Assembly (NCBI GenBank): GCA_034722015.1
Contig: JAYENI010000246.1
Coordinates: 1 to 5,597, forward strand
DNA: 5,597 nucleotides
Reading direction: 5' to 3'
Origin: JAJDOJ01 sp034722015
GTDB taxonomy: Bacteria; Pseudomonadota; Gammaproteobacteria; JAJDOJ01
Position numbers and translations under genes: made by a program. The notes beneath the pieces are model-generated. The model was not told where the DNA came from and made no database searches. It was given only the letters and a program-made list of their open reading frames with translations. Positions 1-5,536 of the stretch are shown here, one piece after another (position 1 is the first letter of the stretch; each line of letters begins with the position of its first letter).

Positions 1-2215
1 CGAAAATCTCGATGCCCCTGGGCAGGATCGGGACGTCGATGGCGTAGCGCTTTTTCGCTTTGGGTGTGTTTACCTGACCATTCCCTTCAGGCAGTAACGC
101 CTCGATTTCACGGGGATCCACGACCCCCGCATCGATCGTCAACCGCGACACCGGTTTTCCATTCTCCTGCCGGATTCCCGCTTCTCCCGTGAAACGCATA
201 CCGCCGATCCGGCCAGGCTCGATACGGATCCGGATGTCTGCGCCCTGGGCGTACACCTCGCCGCTCAGTTGGTAGGACTCCGTGGCTTTGGGCGAAACCG
301 GGATCCAGGAAGCCAGTCCACCCAGATGATTGCCCGCCAGGGAATATTCGAGATGCGAGCCGTCGATATCTGGCGCGATCACTCCCTTAAGCGTGAAATT
401 GGCGCCGCCGCCGTTCGCCTCCAGCTCGACAGGCCACTTGCCGGAAACGAACTTTTCCTTGAATGTGGGGCCTTTCAACGTCATGGAAAACGGCTCTCCG
501 AGCAATGCGCCGTCAGCGGTGACGGTAGAGCCCTTGCCGCCGACATAGGCCATTTCCAGGCTGTTCAGGGCGAAATCAACAGGACGGTCCTCCGAATCGT
601 GCCCGTATGACAGCGTGGCGTCGATCAATGAAAAATCCAGTTCCGAAGTGCCGACCATGTTGCGTAACGTATTCCCCTGGGCCGAGAAACCCAGGTGCGC
701 CGAGCGAAACCGCCCCTCTATTCCACCGGCATCAACAAACAGCGCGGCCAGATCACCGATCTGGCTGTCCATGGCGCCAAGTTCGACACCGATCTTCGGG
801 GCGTCGCCGTCGGATGTGATTGCCAGTACACCTCTGAAGGGGACTTCGGCAAGGGTGACGGCAACCGGGGCATTCAGGCGTCCGTCAGCGATGTTCACCC
901 CGAGGGAGGCGTCCTTCAGGGAAATGGGCGCGTTGATGACTTCGCTGACGGTGAGGGTGAAATCGGCGTCGACCCATTTCGGGGCTTCTATCGCGAGGAT
1001 CGACGCATCGATGTCCCATGCCTGTTCCGAATCATCCGACGAGTTCAACGGCTCGGCCTCGGACACTTGCCGTTGCGCCACTCCGGCTCTCTGACTCCCG
1101 GGAGTACCGTCCGGTCCTCCCGATTCGATCGCCCTGACGAAGATCCCGGCATCAAACACGGGGATATCCAACCGACCCCGTAGATCGGGCTTTGCTGCAG
1201 AGAAATCGGCCGCAAGTTGACCCGTCAGGCGGCTCTCGCCGAGTCTCCCGGCCAGGTTGGTAATTTCATATCGTCGCTTTCCACCTTCGACGTGTCCCTG
1301 CATGGCGACCGGATGAAGGGCGGGCAGTGTCTTTCCGAGGGCCGCCTCGAGATCCTTCAGGGTGCGGGCCTCGAAGTTGAAATCGAGCGCGAGGCCCCGT
1401 TGACGAAGCGGATCCGCCACCGTACCGGTAATGCTCGCATTCGCTCCGAGTGCATGCACATGCACATCCAGGGGCCAGGGTCCCTCGCCGGTCATCAGCG
1501 CCTCGAGTGTCCCGCCAGTGAGGCGCAGTTCGTACGGCAACTCCTGTACGGCGCCTCCCACGGAGAGATGGACCGGTCGCCCTTTCTGGGCGTCGCCAGT
1601 CAACTCGGTAAGTTCAACCCGCAGGGTTTCGTGGGTGGCACCGTCGTGATATGTCATCACGACGTCGCTCAGCAATAGTTTTTTCAGCTCGATGAAGCGA
1701 AGCGCGCCCGTCTCCGGTTTCGACTCGTCACCGGGAAGATCGCCACCGAAATCGAGCTCCCAGTTCGGCGCGCCATCGGAACCGGTTGCAAGATTGAGCG
1801 TCAGCCCCTCGGCGACCAGCTCGTCAATTCGCAAATTACCGCGCAACAGCGCCACGATGCCGGGACGCACGCGGGCAAGTTGCAGCCGGGCAAGGTCGGT
1901 GTCCGGCCAGCCCTGCGGGTTGCCGACGCGGAGTTGCTCGACCTGCAGCGACGGTCGCAGGCCGGGAACGAGCGTCAGCGGGCCCTCGATGACGACCTCC
2001 CGGCCCAGAGACTCCGACGCCAGGGCCTCAATTCGCTCATTCAGCCAGGAGAGATTCAGGGAAATACCAAGGACCGCCAGGACCATCACCAGCAGGACGA
2101 GACCGGCCAGCGCCAAAACGAGGCTGAAGGCGGTCCAGCGAAGCAGTTTGATCAGGACGCGGGCCCTGACCGGAGGCGATTTCGTTCCCTGTTCAGTCCC
2201 CTGCTGCCTGGTCAT
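1..2215 (-). CDS. AsmA-family inner-membrane-anchored periplasmic protein (partial, C-terminus outside window)
   Basis: The minus strand reads open from ATG at 2215 to the window edge, 738 codons without a stop. Residues 1-26 are a short basic cytoplasmic tail and about 28-50 a single hydrophobic anchor. Residues 71-154 carry the AsmA N-terminal signature: GREVVIEGPLTL, then a V-G-N-P step, then ALLRGNLRIDELVAEGLTL, ending in G-A-P-N-W-E-L. A long beta-rich repetitive body follows, with an acidic, Ser-rich linker near residues 400-430. The visible end, ILPRGIEIF, resembles the start of the C-terminal AsmA domain. Known members are periplasmic proteins anchored in the inner membrane and linked to outer-membrane assembly and inter-membrane phospholipid transport. 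No clear Shine-Dalgarno precedes the ATG, but it is the only start that keeps the whole anchor and basic tail. E. coli AsmA has about 617 residues, so this is a longer paralogue. The family is secure; the exact orthologue is not. Confidence 0.92.
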   Translation of the reverse strand, partial: MTRQQGTEQGTKSPPVRARVLIKLLRWTAFSLVLALAGLVLLVMVLAVLGISLNLSWLNERIEALASESLGREVVIEGPLTLVPGLRPSLQVEQLRVGNPQGWPDTDLARLQLARVRPGIVALLRGNLRIDELVAEGLTLNLATGSDGAPNWELDFGGDLPGDESKPETGALRFIELKKLLLSDVVMTYHDGATHETLRVELTELTGDAQKGRPVHLSVGGAVQELPYELRLTGGTLEALMTGEGPWPLDVHVHALGANASITGTVADPLRQRGLALDFNFEARTLKDLEAALGKTLPALHPVAMQGHVEGGKRRYEITNLAGRLGESRLTGQLAADFSAAKPDLRGRLDIPVFDAGIFVRAIESGGPDGTPGSQRAGVAQRQVSEAEPLNSSDDSEQAWDIDASILAIEAPKWVDADFTLTVSEVINAPISLKDASLGVNIADGRLNAPVAVTLAEVPFRGVLAITSDGDAPKIGVELGAMDSQIGDLAALFVDAGGIEGRFRSAHLGFSAQGNTLRNMVGTSELDFSLIDATLSYGHDSEDRPVDFALNSLEMAYVGGKGSTVTADGALLGEPFSMTLKGPTFKEKFVSGKWPVELEANGGGANFTLKGVIAPDIDGSHLEYSLAGNHLGGLASWIPVSPKATESYQLSGEVYAQGADIRIRIEPGRIGGMRFTGEAGIRQENGKPVSRLTIDAGVVDPREIEALLPEGNGQVNTPKAKKRYAIDVPILPRGIEIF

Positions 2216-2250
2216 TGTCTTGCTACAGTTGTGATGAAACCTTTGGATCT

Positions 2251-2265
2251 GCCATCCGGACCGGC
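2251..2265 (+). repeat. 15-bp repeat GCCATCCGGACCGGC, copy 1
   Basis: An exact 15-mer shared with 4851-4865. Both copies are intergenic: this one lies upstream of the AsmA-family gene, the other downstream of dsbA. The first nine bases, GCCATCCGG, recur at 2323-2331. It may be a fragment of a REP-like palindromic element, but three short matches do not prove a family. Confidence 0.4.
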
Positions 2266-2325
2266 CCGACAATCCACGCAGTCACTTCCCGCCATACGCG
2301 CCCTTCCGCTCCGGCCGGCCCGGCC

Positions 2326-2343
2326 ATCCGGCGCAGGCCGGAT
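2326..2343. repeat. GC-rich perfect hairpin, REP-like
   Basis: ATCCGGC and GCCGGAT form a perfect 7-bp stem around a GCAG loop. A competing pairing uses CCGGCC (2320-2325) and GGCCGG (2336-2341). No T-run follows on either strand, so it is not a classical intrinsic terminator. The arms resemble the GCCGGAT/ATCCGGC arms of enterobacterial REP sequences; belonging to such a family is inferred. Confidence 0.45.
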
Positions 2344-2383
2344 CAACAATCAGCAACATCTCTCCGGCAGGCGCCCAGATACG

Positions 2384-2400
2384 CCAATGGGTTCCAATGG
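2384..2400 (+). promoter_or_regulatory. CCAATGG direct repeat with 10-bp period, candidate activator site
   Basis: CCAATGG occurs at 2384-2390 and again at 2394-2400, one DNA helical turn apart. If the TATAAT at 2436-2441 is used, the pair lies at roughly -64 to -48, a usual place for an activator. No good -35 hexamer is present, which fits an activator-dependent promoter. The binding protein is unknown and could even be chance. Confidence 0.3.
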
Positions 2401-2423
2401 ACCCGTTTCACGCCGGATCCACG

Positions 2424-2441
2424 ATGAGTTACTCATATAAT
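2424..2441 (+). promoter_or_regulatory. Candidate -10 box with overlapping 13-bp palindrome, upstream of small lipoprotein gene
   Basis: TATAAT at 2436-2441 matches the sigma-70 -10 consensus exactly. A perfect inverted repeat, ATGAGT-T-ACTCAT (2424-2436), abuts it and shares one base, so a protein bound there would cover the spacer and -10. The bases 16-18 upstream do not resemble TTGACA. The expected transcript starts near 2448, giving a leader of about 95 nt. Promoter and operator roles are inferred from sequence and position only. Confidence 0.4.
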
Positions 2442-2458
2442 AACGGCGGATGTGAGAT

Positions 2459-2482
2459 CGAACCCGAAGCATATCGGGCTCG
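2459..2482 (+). promoter_or_regulatory. Leader hairpin in the presumed 5' UTR of the small lipoprotein mRNA
   Basis: CCCGA (2463-2467) pairs with TCGGG (2474-2478) around the loop AGCATA. After one A/C mismatch, CGA and TCG add three more pairs. It lies downstream of the TATAAT and about 60 nt before the start codon, so it would be in the leader of the mRNA. There is no adjacent T-run. It might affect mRNA stability; no known riboswitch class is recognised. Confidence 0.35.
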
Positions 2483-2528
2483 TCCCTGGTCGTGCCGAAT
2501 GGTACGTCATTTTTCATTTACCCTTTTC

Positions 2529-2532
2529 GAGG
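2529..2532 (+). promoter_or_regulatory. Ribosome binding site that selects the ATG at 2543
   Basis: GAGG lies 10 nt before ATG 2543. The in-frame ATG at 2492 has no such site and would put 17 extra residues in front of the signal peptide, so 2543 is preferred. Confidence 0.55.
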
Positions 2533-2542
2533 CGGTGAAACC

Positions 2543-2743
2543 ATGCGGACTACTCTATTGTTTATTGGCATTATGCTGCTTGCGGCCTGCCAGACCACGG
2601 CCGAGAGCACCTGTTCCGGCAAGGGATACGCGCCGGACTCGTCTGATTTCAGGAATTGCGTTGCCGCCGAGAGGGAGGCGGGATCGATACAAATGATGGA
2701 GGAGGCAGGCGAGGGGGGCTTGAGAAGACGGACGGAGCCCTAG
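2543..2743 (+). CDS. Small putative lipoprotein with a two-cysteine motif (66 aa)
   Basis: The N-terminus MRTTLLFIGIMLLAAC is a compact lipoprotein signal peptide: one Arg, a hydrophobic run, then the lipobox L-A-A-C with Cys16 as the predicted lipidated residue. The mature part is only about 50 residues. It contains C24-S-G-K-G-Y-A-P-D-S-S-D-F-R-N-C39-V, resembling the C-x(3)-G-[FY]-x-P-G-T-x(2)-F-x(2)-C pattern found in small uncharacterised proteobacterial envelope proteins. Here the usual G-T is D-S. C24 and C39 could form a disulfide, plausibly made by the DsbA encoded in this window. The C-terminus is charged and Gly/Arg-rich with no fold I can recognise. The gene is transcribed alone, divergent from the AsmA-family gene and convergent with the CAP gene. 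Its function is unknown. Confidence 0.7.
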   Translation: MRTTLLFIGIMLLAACQTTAESTCSGKGYAPDSSDFRNCVAAEREAGSIQMMEEAGEGGLRRRTEP

Positions 2744-2901
2744 GAGCCTGTCCGAGAATGGAAGTGCTACTGCGGAAAAGCCTCGCTCGGCGGACGACTT
2801 TCGCTTTTCAGCGTATTTGAGTTGTCGCGCGCCATTGAACCCGAAACGCCAGTCGCACTGATGCGCGTCCTGGTGGACGCCCGGCAACGAGGTGAACTTT
2901 A
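2744..2901. other. Convergent intergenic stretch, possible remnant of an inserted element
   Basis: This 158-bp stretch separates the lipoprotein and CAP genes, which converge on it. Its left end, GAGCCTGTCCGAGAA (2744-2758), directly follows the lipoprotein stop and looks like an insertion-sequence terminal repeat. I find no matching inverted copy near 2901 and no transposase. The right part has a perfect 6-bp hairpin, GCGTCC-TGGT-GGACGC (2865-2880), 22 bases past the CAP stop codon and lacking a T-run. Reading it as a mobile-element relic rests on the general look of the sequence and cannot be confirmed here. Confidence 0.3.
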
Positions 2902-3540
2902 TTACTCTGTCGCGGGCGCCGGTCTGGCGAAGACCTGTGTCCAGTAGATTTCGTAGTCTGACCGGGTGTCGGTAACGAAATCCATTCCGATCTCCGTGAA
3001 TTTCTGACTCATGATATTGGAGCAATGCCCCGGGCTGTCGAGCCAGCCGTCAAGCGCCGTACTGAACGTCTTGTAACCGGCAGCGATATTCTCTCCCCAG
3101 GACCTCCACGTATAACCTTGCGCCTCGATTCGATCCCCGGCACTTAGACCGTCCGATCCGGTGTGGCTGAAGAAATTGATCGTAGCCATGTCTTCGGAAT
3201 GACTGTAGGCGGCCTTCTGCAACTTGCAGTCCCAAGCCAGCGGACCGGCTGCCTCGTAGTGATCCGGTCCGCAGTGCCTTGACTGTGAACGGGCGATGTT
3301 GATCTGCCGGAGCATCTCTTCTTCGGCCTGGCTCGGTGTGCAGGTACTGGTCCCGGATCCGACAGAGGCCTCCCCGGCTGGCCTGGATTCCTCGACACCA
3401 TTGGCAGGCTCGGAACTATCGAGCGTATCCGGGTTGCCGGTACCGATTTCGGAATCCGGGCTCGCCGAACCATCGCATGCAGACAAGATAGTCGTCATCA
3501 ACAAGACGGCGCAGCAGATCGAGGTACGCATTTCCGACAC
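2902..3540 (-). CDS. CAP (SCP/PR1) domain lipoprotein, 212 aa
   Basis: GTG start at 3540, chosen because GGAGG lies 7 nt upstream; ATG 3531 would be 16 nt from it. Residues 4-22 form a lipoprotein signal ending in the lipobox L-S-A-C, with Cys22 predicted to be lipidated. Residues 23-66 are a Ser/Gly/Glu/Pro-rich tether. Residues 70-204 are a CAP domain: HSEDMA with H114, NFFSHTGSDG with H126, WGENIAAGY with E150, GWLDSPGHCSNIM with H172, and the closing YWTQVF. The family's conserved His/Glu cleft is therefore complete. C90 and C105 lie on either side of the first helix and may form a disulfide. Bacterial CAP proteins have this fold and cleft but mostly unknown substrates, so no reaction is assigned. 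The gene lies 308 bases downstream of the EEP gene and probably has its own promoter. Its start region lies inside a large hairpin (3534-3623). Confidence 0.9.
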   Translation of the reverse strand: MSEMRTSICCAVLLMTTILSACDGSASPDSEIGTGNPDTLDSSEPANGVEESRPAGEASVGSGTSTCTPSQAEEEMLRQINIARSQSRHCGPDHYEAAGPLAWDCKLQKAAYSHSEDMATINFFSHTGSDGLSAGDRIEAQGYTWRSWGENIAAGYKTFSTALDGWLDSPGHCSNIMSQKFTEIGMDFVTDTRSDYEIYWTQVFARPAPATE

Positions 3541-3623
3541 TGAAAAACCTCCATTTTCGACAGGGCAAGCCGTCTATCACCGGGACGCTTGCATGGTCGA
3601 TACTATGGGTTTTTCACCATCGG
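3534..3623 (-). promoter_or_regulatory. 90-nt symmetric hairpin burying the RBS and start codon of the CAP lipoprotein
   Basis: Pairing arms (plus-strand coordinates): 3534-3537 CCGA with 3620-3623 TCGG; 3541-3549 TGAAAAACC with 3608-3616 GGTTTTTCA; 3557-3561 TCGAC with 3596-3600 GTCGA; 3565-3570 GCAAGC with 3587-3592 GCTTGC; 3572-3574 GTC with 3584-3586 GAC. The internal loops are symmetric (3x3, 7x7, 3x3), with one bulge at 3571 and a 9-nt terminal loop, giving 27 Watson-Crick pairs. In the minus-strand mRNA the Shine-Dalgarno GGAGG (3552-3548) lies across the 7x7 loop and the first two pairs of the 9-bp stem. The GTG start (3540-3538) is in the outer 3x3 loop. The pairing is seen directly. 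That it controls translation, for example as an RNA thermometer, is inferred. A dispersed palindromic element is the alternative. Confidence 0.55.
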
Positions 3624-3848
3624 GAGCGGGGAGGATTCCCCTCTGGTTGAATTTTCCCGACAGTCTGCGGGTTCTTTTGACGTGTTGGCCCGCGGGTGCA
3701 CGAAAAGTAGACAAGGGGCGCGGAGGAGTACCGGGAAATTGACCCAAACGGTGGGGTTTGTCGAGACCGGATCGTTACGGTCCGATCGTTCCGGCAGGCA
3801 AGTGAGGTGGTACATTATTTGACAGAAATCGCCCAGGTTCAGGCAGGG
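3541..3848. other. Intergenic region between EEP gene and CAP gene
   Basis: These 308 bases hold no credible gene. The part next to the CAP gene is the large hairpin described separately. Just beyond it, GGGGA-ggat-TCCCC (3628-3641) is a small perfect inverted repeat that could be an operator or an extension of the folded leader. Nearer the EEP gene, CGATC/GGTCC-like words recur around 3766-3790 with a weak 5-bp hairpin lacking a T-run. I found no convincing -35/-10 pair for the CAP gene and no intrinsic terminator for the EEP gene. Confidence 0.5.
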
Positions 3849-4679
3849 CTACTGCGCCAGCGATTCGCGACGCAGCTTCAGTGTAGCCGGAAGATTGATA
3901 TCGACCGAGATCGGCAGGTGGTCCGAGAATCCCGCCTCATGATAGGTACGACTCTGCTCGACGTGCATGCCCGGCGTCACCAGTATGTGGTCCAGTCCGA
4001 GGCGCGGCCGCCAGCTGGGGTAGGTATGGTGTTCCTGCTCCGGAGAACAAAGGTGGGTGGCGCTCAACAGCGACTGGAACTCCTCGTCGTCGATGCGGCA
4101 GTTCAGGTCACCCATCAGGATAACGTGCTCTTGCTTCCTTACATGCTGGGCAATATAGGAGAGCTGCTGTGCCCTCGCCCTGCGGCTCAATGCCAGATGC
4201 ATGATGACGACCGTGAGGGTATGGGAGCCTTCTCCGAAGGTAGTCACCATTGCGCCGCGGCCCGGGATGCGCCCCGGCAGCTTGTGCCCCATGATCGCTG
4301 CGGGACGCACGCTGGAAAGCATCCCGAGACTGTGTTGTGCGAAGAGTCCCAGGTCGCGATTGGTCTGCGCAAACCAGTGCGGAAATCCGGCACGAGAGGC
4401 CAGATATTGCGCCTGATTGATCTGGCTGCTCCGAATACTGCCTGCATCGAGTTCCTGGATGCCGACGATATCGAAGTCACTGACGAAATCGGCAATGTTG
4501 TCCAGATTGGACCTGCGGCCATGGAAGGGAAGAAAGTGCTTCCAGCTGCGTGTGAGGTAGTGCCGATAGTGGCTGTAGGGAATGCCGACCTGAATGTTGT
4601 ACGACAGCACCCTCAATCGCTTGAGCGGTCGGTCGACCGGCGATTGCGAATCCGTTGCGGTAGTCTGACCTTGTGTCAT
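3849..4679 (-). CDS. Endonuclease/exonuclease/phosphatase (EEP) family metal-dependent hydrolase, 276 aa
   Basis: The protein carries the ordered EEP/DNase I-like motifs: RVLSYNIQVG with N28, VGIQELD with E76, VVIMHLALS with H161, LMGDLNC with D191 and N193, GLDHILV with D230-H231, and FSDHLPISVDI with D253-H254. These supply the metal ligands and catalytic His/Asp, so the active site looks intact. Family members hydrolyse phosphodiesters in nucleic acids or phospholipid-type substrates; the substrate here is not evident. Motif spacing and segments such as HYRHYLTRSWKHFLPFHGRR match the hydrolase that follows dsbA in pseudomonads (PA5488-like), from memory. No signal peptide is visible, suggesting the cytoplasm. 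ATG 4679 is preferred because the domain begins about 20 residues later, but it has no clear Shine-Dalgarno. An in-frame GTG at 4745 would add 22 residues and also lacks a well-spaced site. Confidence 0.9.
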   Translation of the reverse strand: MTQGQTTATDSQSPVDRPLKRLRVLSYNIQVGIPYSHYRHYLTRSWKHFLPFHGRRSNLDNIADFVSDFDIVGIQELDAGSIRSSQINQAQYLASRAGFPHWFAQTNRDLGLFAQHSLGMLSSVRPAAIMGHKLPGRIPGRGAMVTTFGEGSHTLTVVIMHLALSRRARAQQLSYIAQHVRKQEHVILMGDLNCRIDDEEFQSLLSATHLCSPEQEHHTYPSWRPRLGLDHILVTPGMHVEQSRTYHEAGFSDHLPISVDINLPATLKLRRESLAQ

Positions 4680-4885
4680 TAAAAAGGGCGTGTACCGGAG
4701 TTTGATTGCCTGCGTTCCAGCCGCCGGCCCCGGCGATTCGAACACCGCTTCGGGTCTGCAGTTCCCTCATCCCGGGATCCCGCCGCCCGTGCTACTTCCC
4801 GTCATGCTGGTCCGGGAAAGCGGGTTGCCTGGTATCTCCGGACGTTGTGGGCCATCCGGACCGGCGTCTTCCCTGCAAACAAGAA
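4680..4885. other. dsbA-EEP spacer with small hairpins
   Basis: The 206-bp spacer holds two possible hairpins downstream of dsbA: TCCGGA/TCCGGA (4837-4842 and 4855-4860) and TTCCCG/CGGGAA (4796-4801 and 4813-4818). A GC-rich palindrome, CGCCGG-CC-CCGGCG (4722-4735), lies closer to the EEP start. None has a T-run, so no intrinsic terminator is called. The spacing is long for tight co-translation, so the EEP gene may have its own promoter, which I cannot identify. Confidence 0.4.
4851..4865 (+). repeat. 15-bp repeat GCCATCCGGACCGGC, copy 2
   Basis: Identical to 2251-2265 and lying 20 bases past the dsbA stop codon. It overlaps the right arm of the TCCGGA hairpin, so on this side it may be part of a 3' end structure of the dsbA transcript. 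Confidence 0.4.
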
Positions 4886-5521
4886 TCAGCTCGGATTCGA
4901 TTCCTGTTCGACGAGGTAGTTTATCACCTTGATCACGTCGTCGTGGCTGCCCGCCATGGTGGCGCTGGTCCGGTACTTGCCGTTGATGATTACGGTGGGA
5001 ACGCCGGTAATGCCGTATCGCCTGGTTCTATCGGCCTCACGTCTCACTCGCGTGTCCACCTCCATCGAGTTGTAGGTGTCCACAAAGCGCTCCACATCGA
5101 CACCCTGCTGTCCCAGGAAACGGGACATGGCACTCAGGTCACCGAGTCGCCTTCCCTGCGTGTGAACCGCCTGAAAAATGATGGGGTGCAACCGGTCGAT
5201 CTCACCCATCAGTTCGAGGGCGTAATACATTCGCGCCTGCGGAGTCCAACCTGGATTGATGGTGGCCGGAATCCTGACAAACCGGGCCGACTCGGGCTTG
5301 TCTTCCAACCACTTGTCCACAAAGGGCTCGAACGATTTGCAATGGGGACATCCGTACCAGAACAGCTCCAGGACCTCCACCTGTCCAGGCTCGACGTCCG
5401 TGGGTACCGCGACACCCAGCCGCTCGTAATCGATTCCCTCGTCTATCGAGTCCGTGCGCGCCAGCGCCGTGGCCGTCAGCAGCAGTAGTAGTACAACTCC
5501 GGGCAATGACTTTGTCGACAC
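4886..5521 (-). CDS. dsbA: DsbA, periplasmic thiol:disulfide oxidoreductase
   Basis: DsbA donates its disulfide to cysteines of newly exported proteins and is reoxidised by the membrane protein DsbB. The 211-residue length matches the family (E. coli 208). Residues 1-21 are a signal peptide (basic Lys4, Leu-rich core, cleavage after A-L-A). The thioredoxin-fold strand EVLELFWYGCPHC carries the active site C58-P59-H60-C61, and the CPHC type is the classical DsbA form. A helical insertion follows (about 95-165), then ITGVPT with cis-Pro175, and PTVIINGKYR completing the fold. The start is GTG 5521, with GAGAGG 9 nt upstream; no ATG lies in the signal region. The gene begins 13 bases after the cytochrome c stop and is surely co-transcribed with it. 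The CAP and small lipoproteins nearby have spare cysteines and are plausible clients (inference). Confidence 0.96.
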   Translation of the reverse strand: MSTKSLPGVVLLLLLTATALARTDSIDEGIDYERLGVAVPTDVEPGQVEVLELFWYGCPHCKSFEPFVDKWLEDKPESARFVRIPATINPGWTPQARMYYALELMGEIDRLHPIIFQAVHTQGRRLGDLSAMSRFLGQQGVDVERFVDTYNSMEVDTRVRREADRTRRYGITGVPTVIINGKYRTSATMAGSHDDVIKVINYLVEQESNPS

Positions 5522-5530
5522 GCCGTGTTA

Positions 5531-5536
5531 CCTCTC
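5531..5536 (-). promoter_or_regulatory. dsbA ribosome binding site overlapping the cytochrome stop codon
   Basis: GAGAGG on the minus strand overlaps the TGA stop (5537-5535) of the upstream cytochrome gene and sits 9 nt before GTG 5521. This supports the GTG start and suggests translational coupling between the two genes. Confidence 0.6.

Larger units (their letters stand above)
2216..2542. other. Divergent intergenic region between the AsmA-family gene (-) and small lipoprotein gene (+)
   Basis: These 327 bases hold no credible gene. From left to right they contain one copy of the 15-mer GCCATCCGGACCGGC (2251-2265), a GC-rich hairpin (2326-2343), two CCAATGG direct repeats (2384-2400), a 13-bp palindrome joined to TATAAT (2424-2441), and a leader hairpin (2459-2482). 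The rightward elements are arranged as a promoter for the lipoprotein gene. I found no convincing promoter for the AsmA-family gene; its upstream DNA lacks a clear -35/-10 pair. Confidence 0.6.

Noticed and set aside
269..2440. Series of plus-strand open frames of 70-186 codons across the left part.
   Set aside because: All lie opposite the continuous AsmA-family reading frame, which has the family signature throughout; they are antisense shadows.
2865..2880. GCGTCC-TGGT-GGACGC hairpin as a bidirectional terminator between the convergent genes.
   Set aside because: The stem is only 6 bp and neither side has a T-run, so an intrinsic terminator cannot be claimed.
2555..3025. Minus-strand open frame (about 156 codons) running through the small lipoprotein, the spacer and the CAP gene end.
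   Set aside because: It overlaps two better-supported genes in other frames and shows no domain. Its central part gave the impression of a transposon flank and is reported only as a possible relic.
3807..4682. Long open frame on the plus strand (about 291 codons) opposite the EEP gene.
   Set aside because: It mirrors the EEP coding strand, whose catalytic motifs are complete. The plus-strand translation shows no recognisable fold and no ribosome binding site.
4718..4752. Minus-strand CGGTG-TTCGAAT-CGCCG folds as a perfect tRNA T-arm, with GCA in a C-T-G-C-A-G-A context upstream.
   Set aside because: No matching acceptor stem, D-arm or proper anticodon stem could be built around it and no CCA follows. 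A T-arm-like motif alone is not a tRNA gene or an attachment site.
4706..5488. Long open frame on the plus strand (about 260 codons) opposite dsbA.
   Set aside because: Antisense shadow of dsbA, an unambiguous gene with CPHC and the cis-proline motif; the opposite product resembles nothing.
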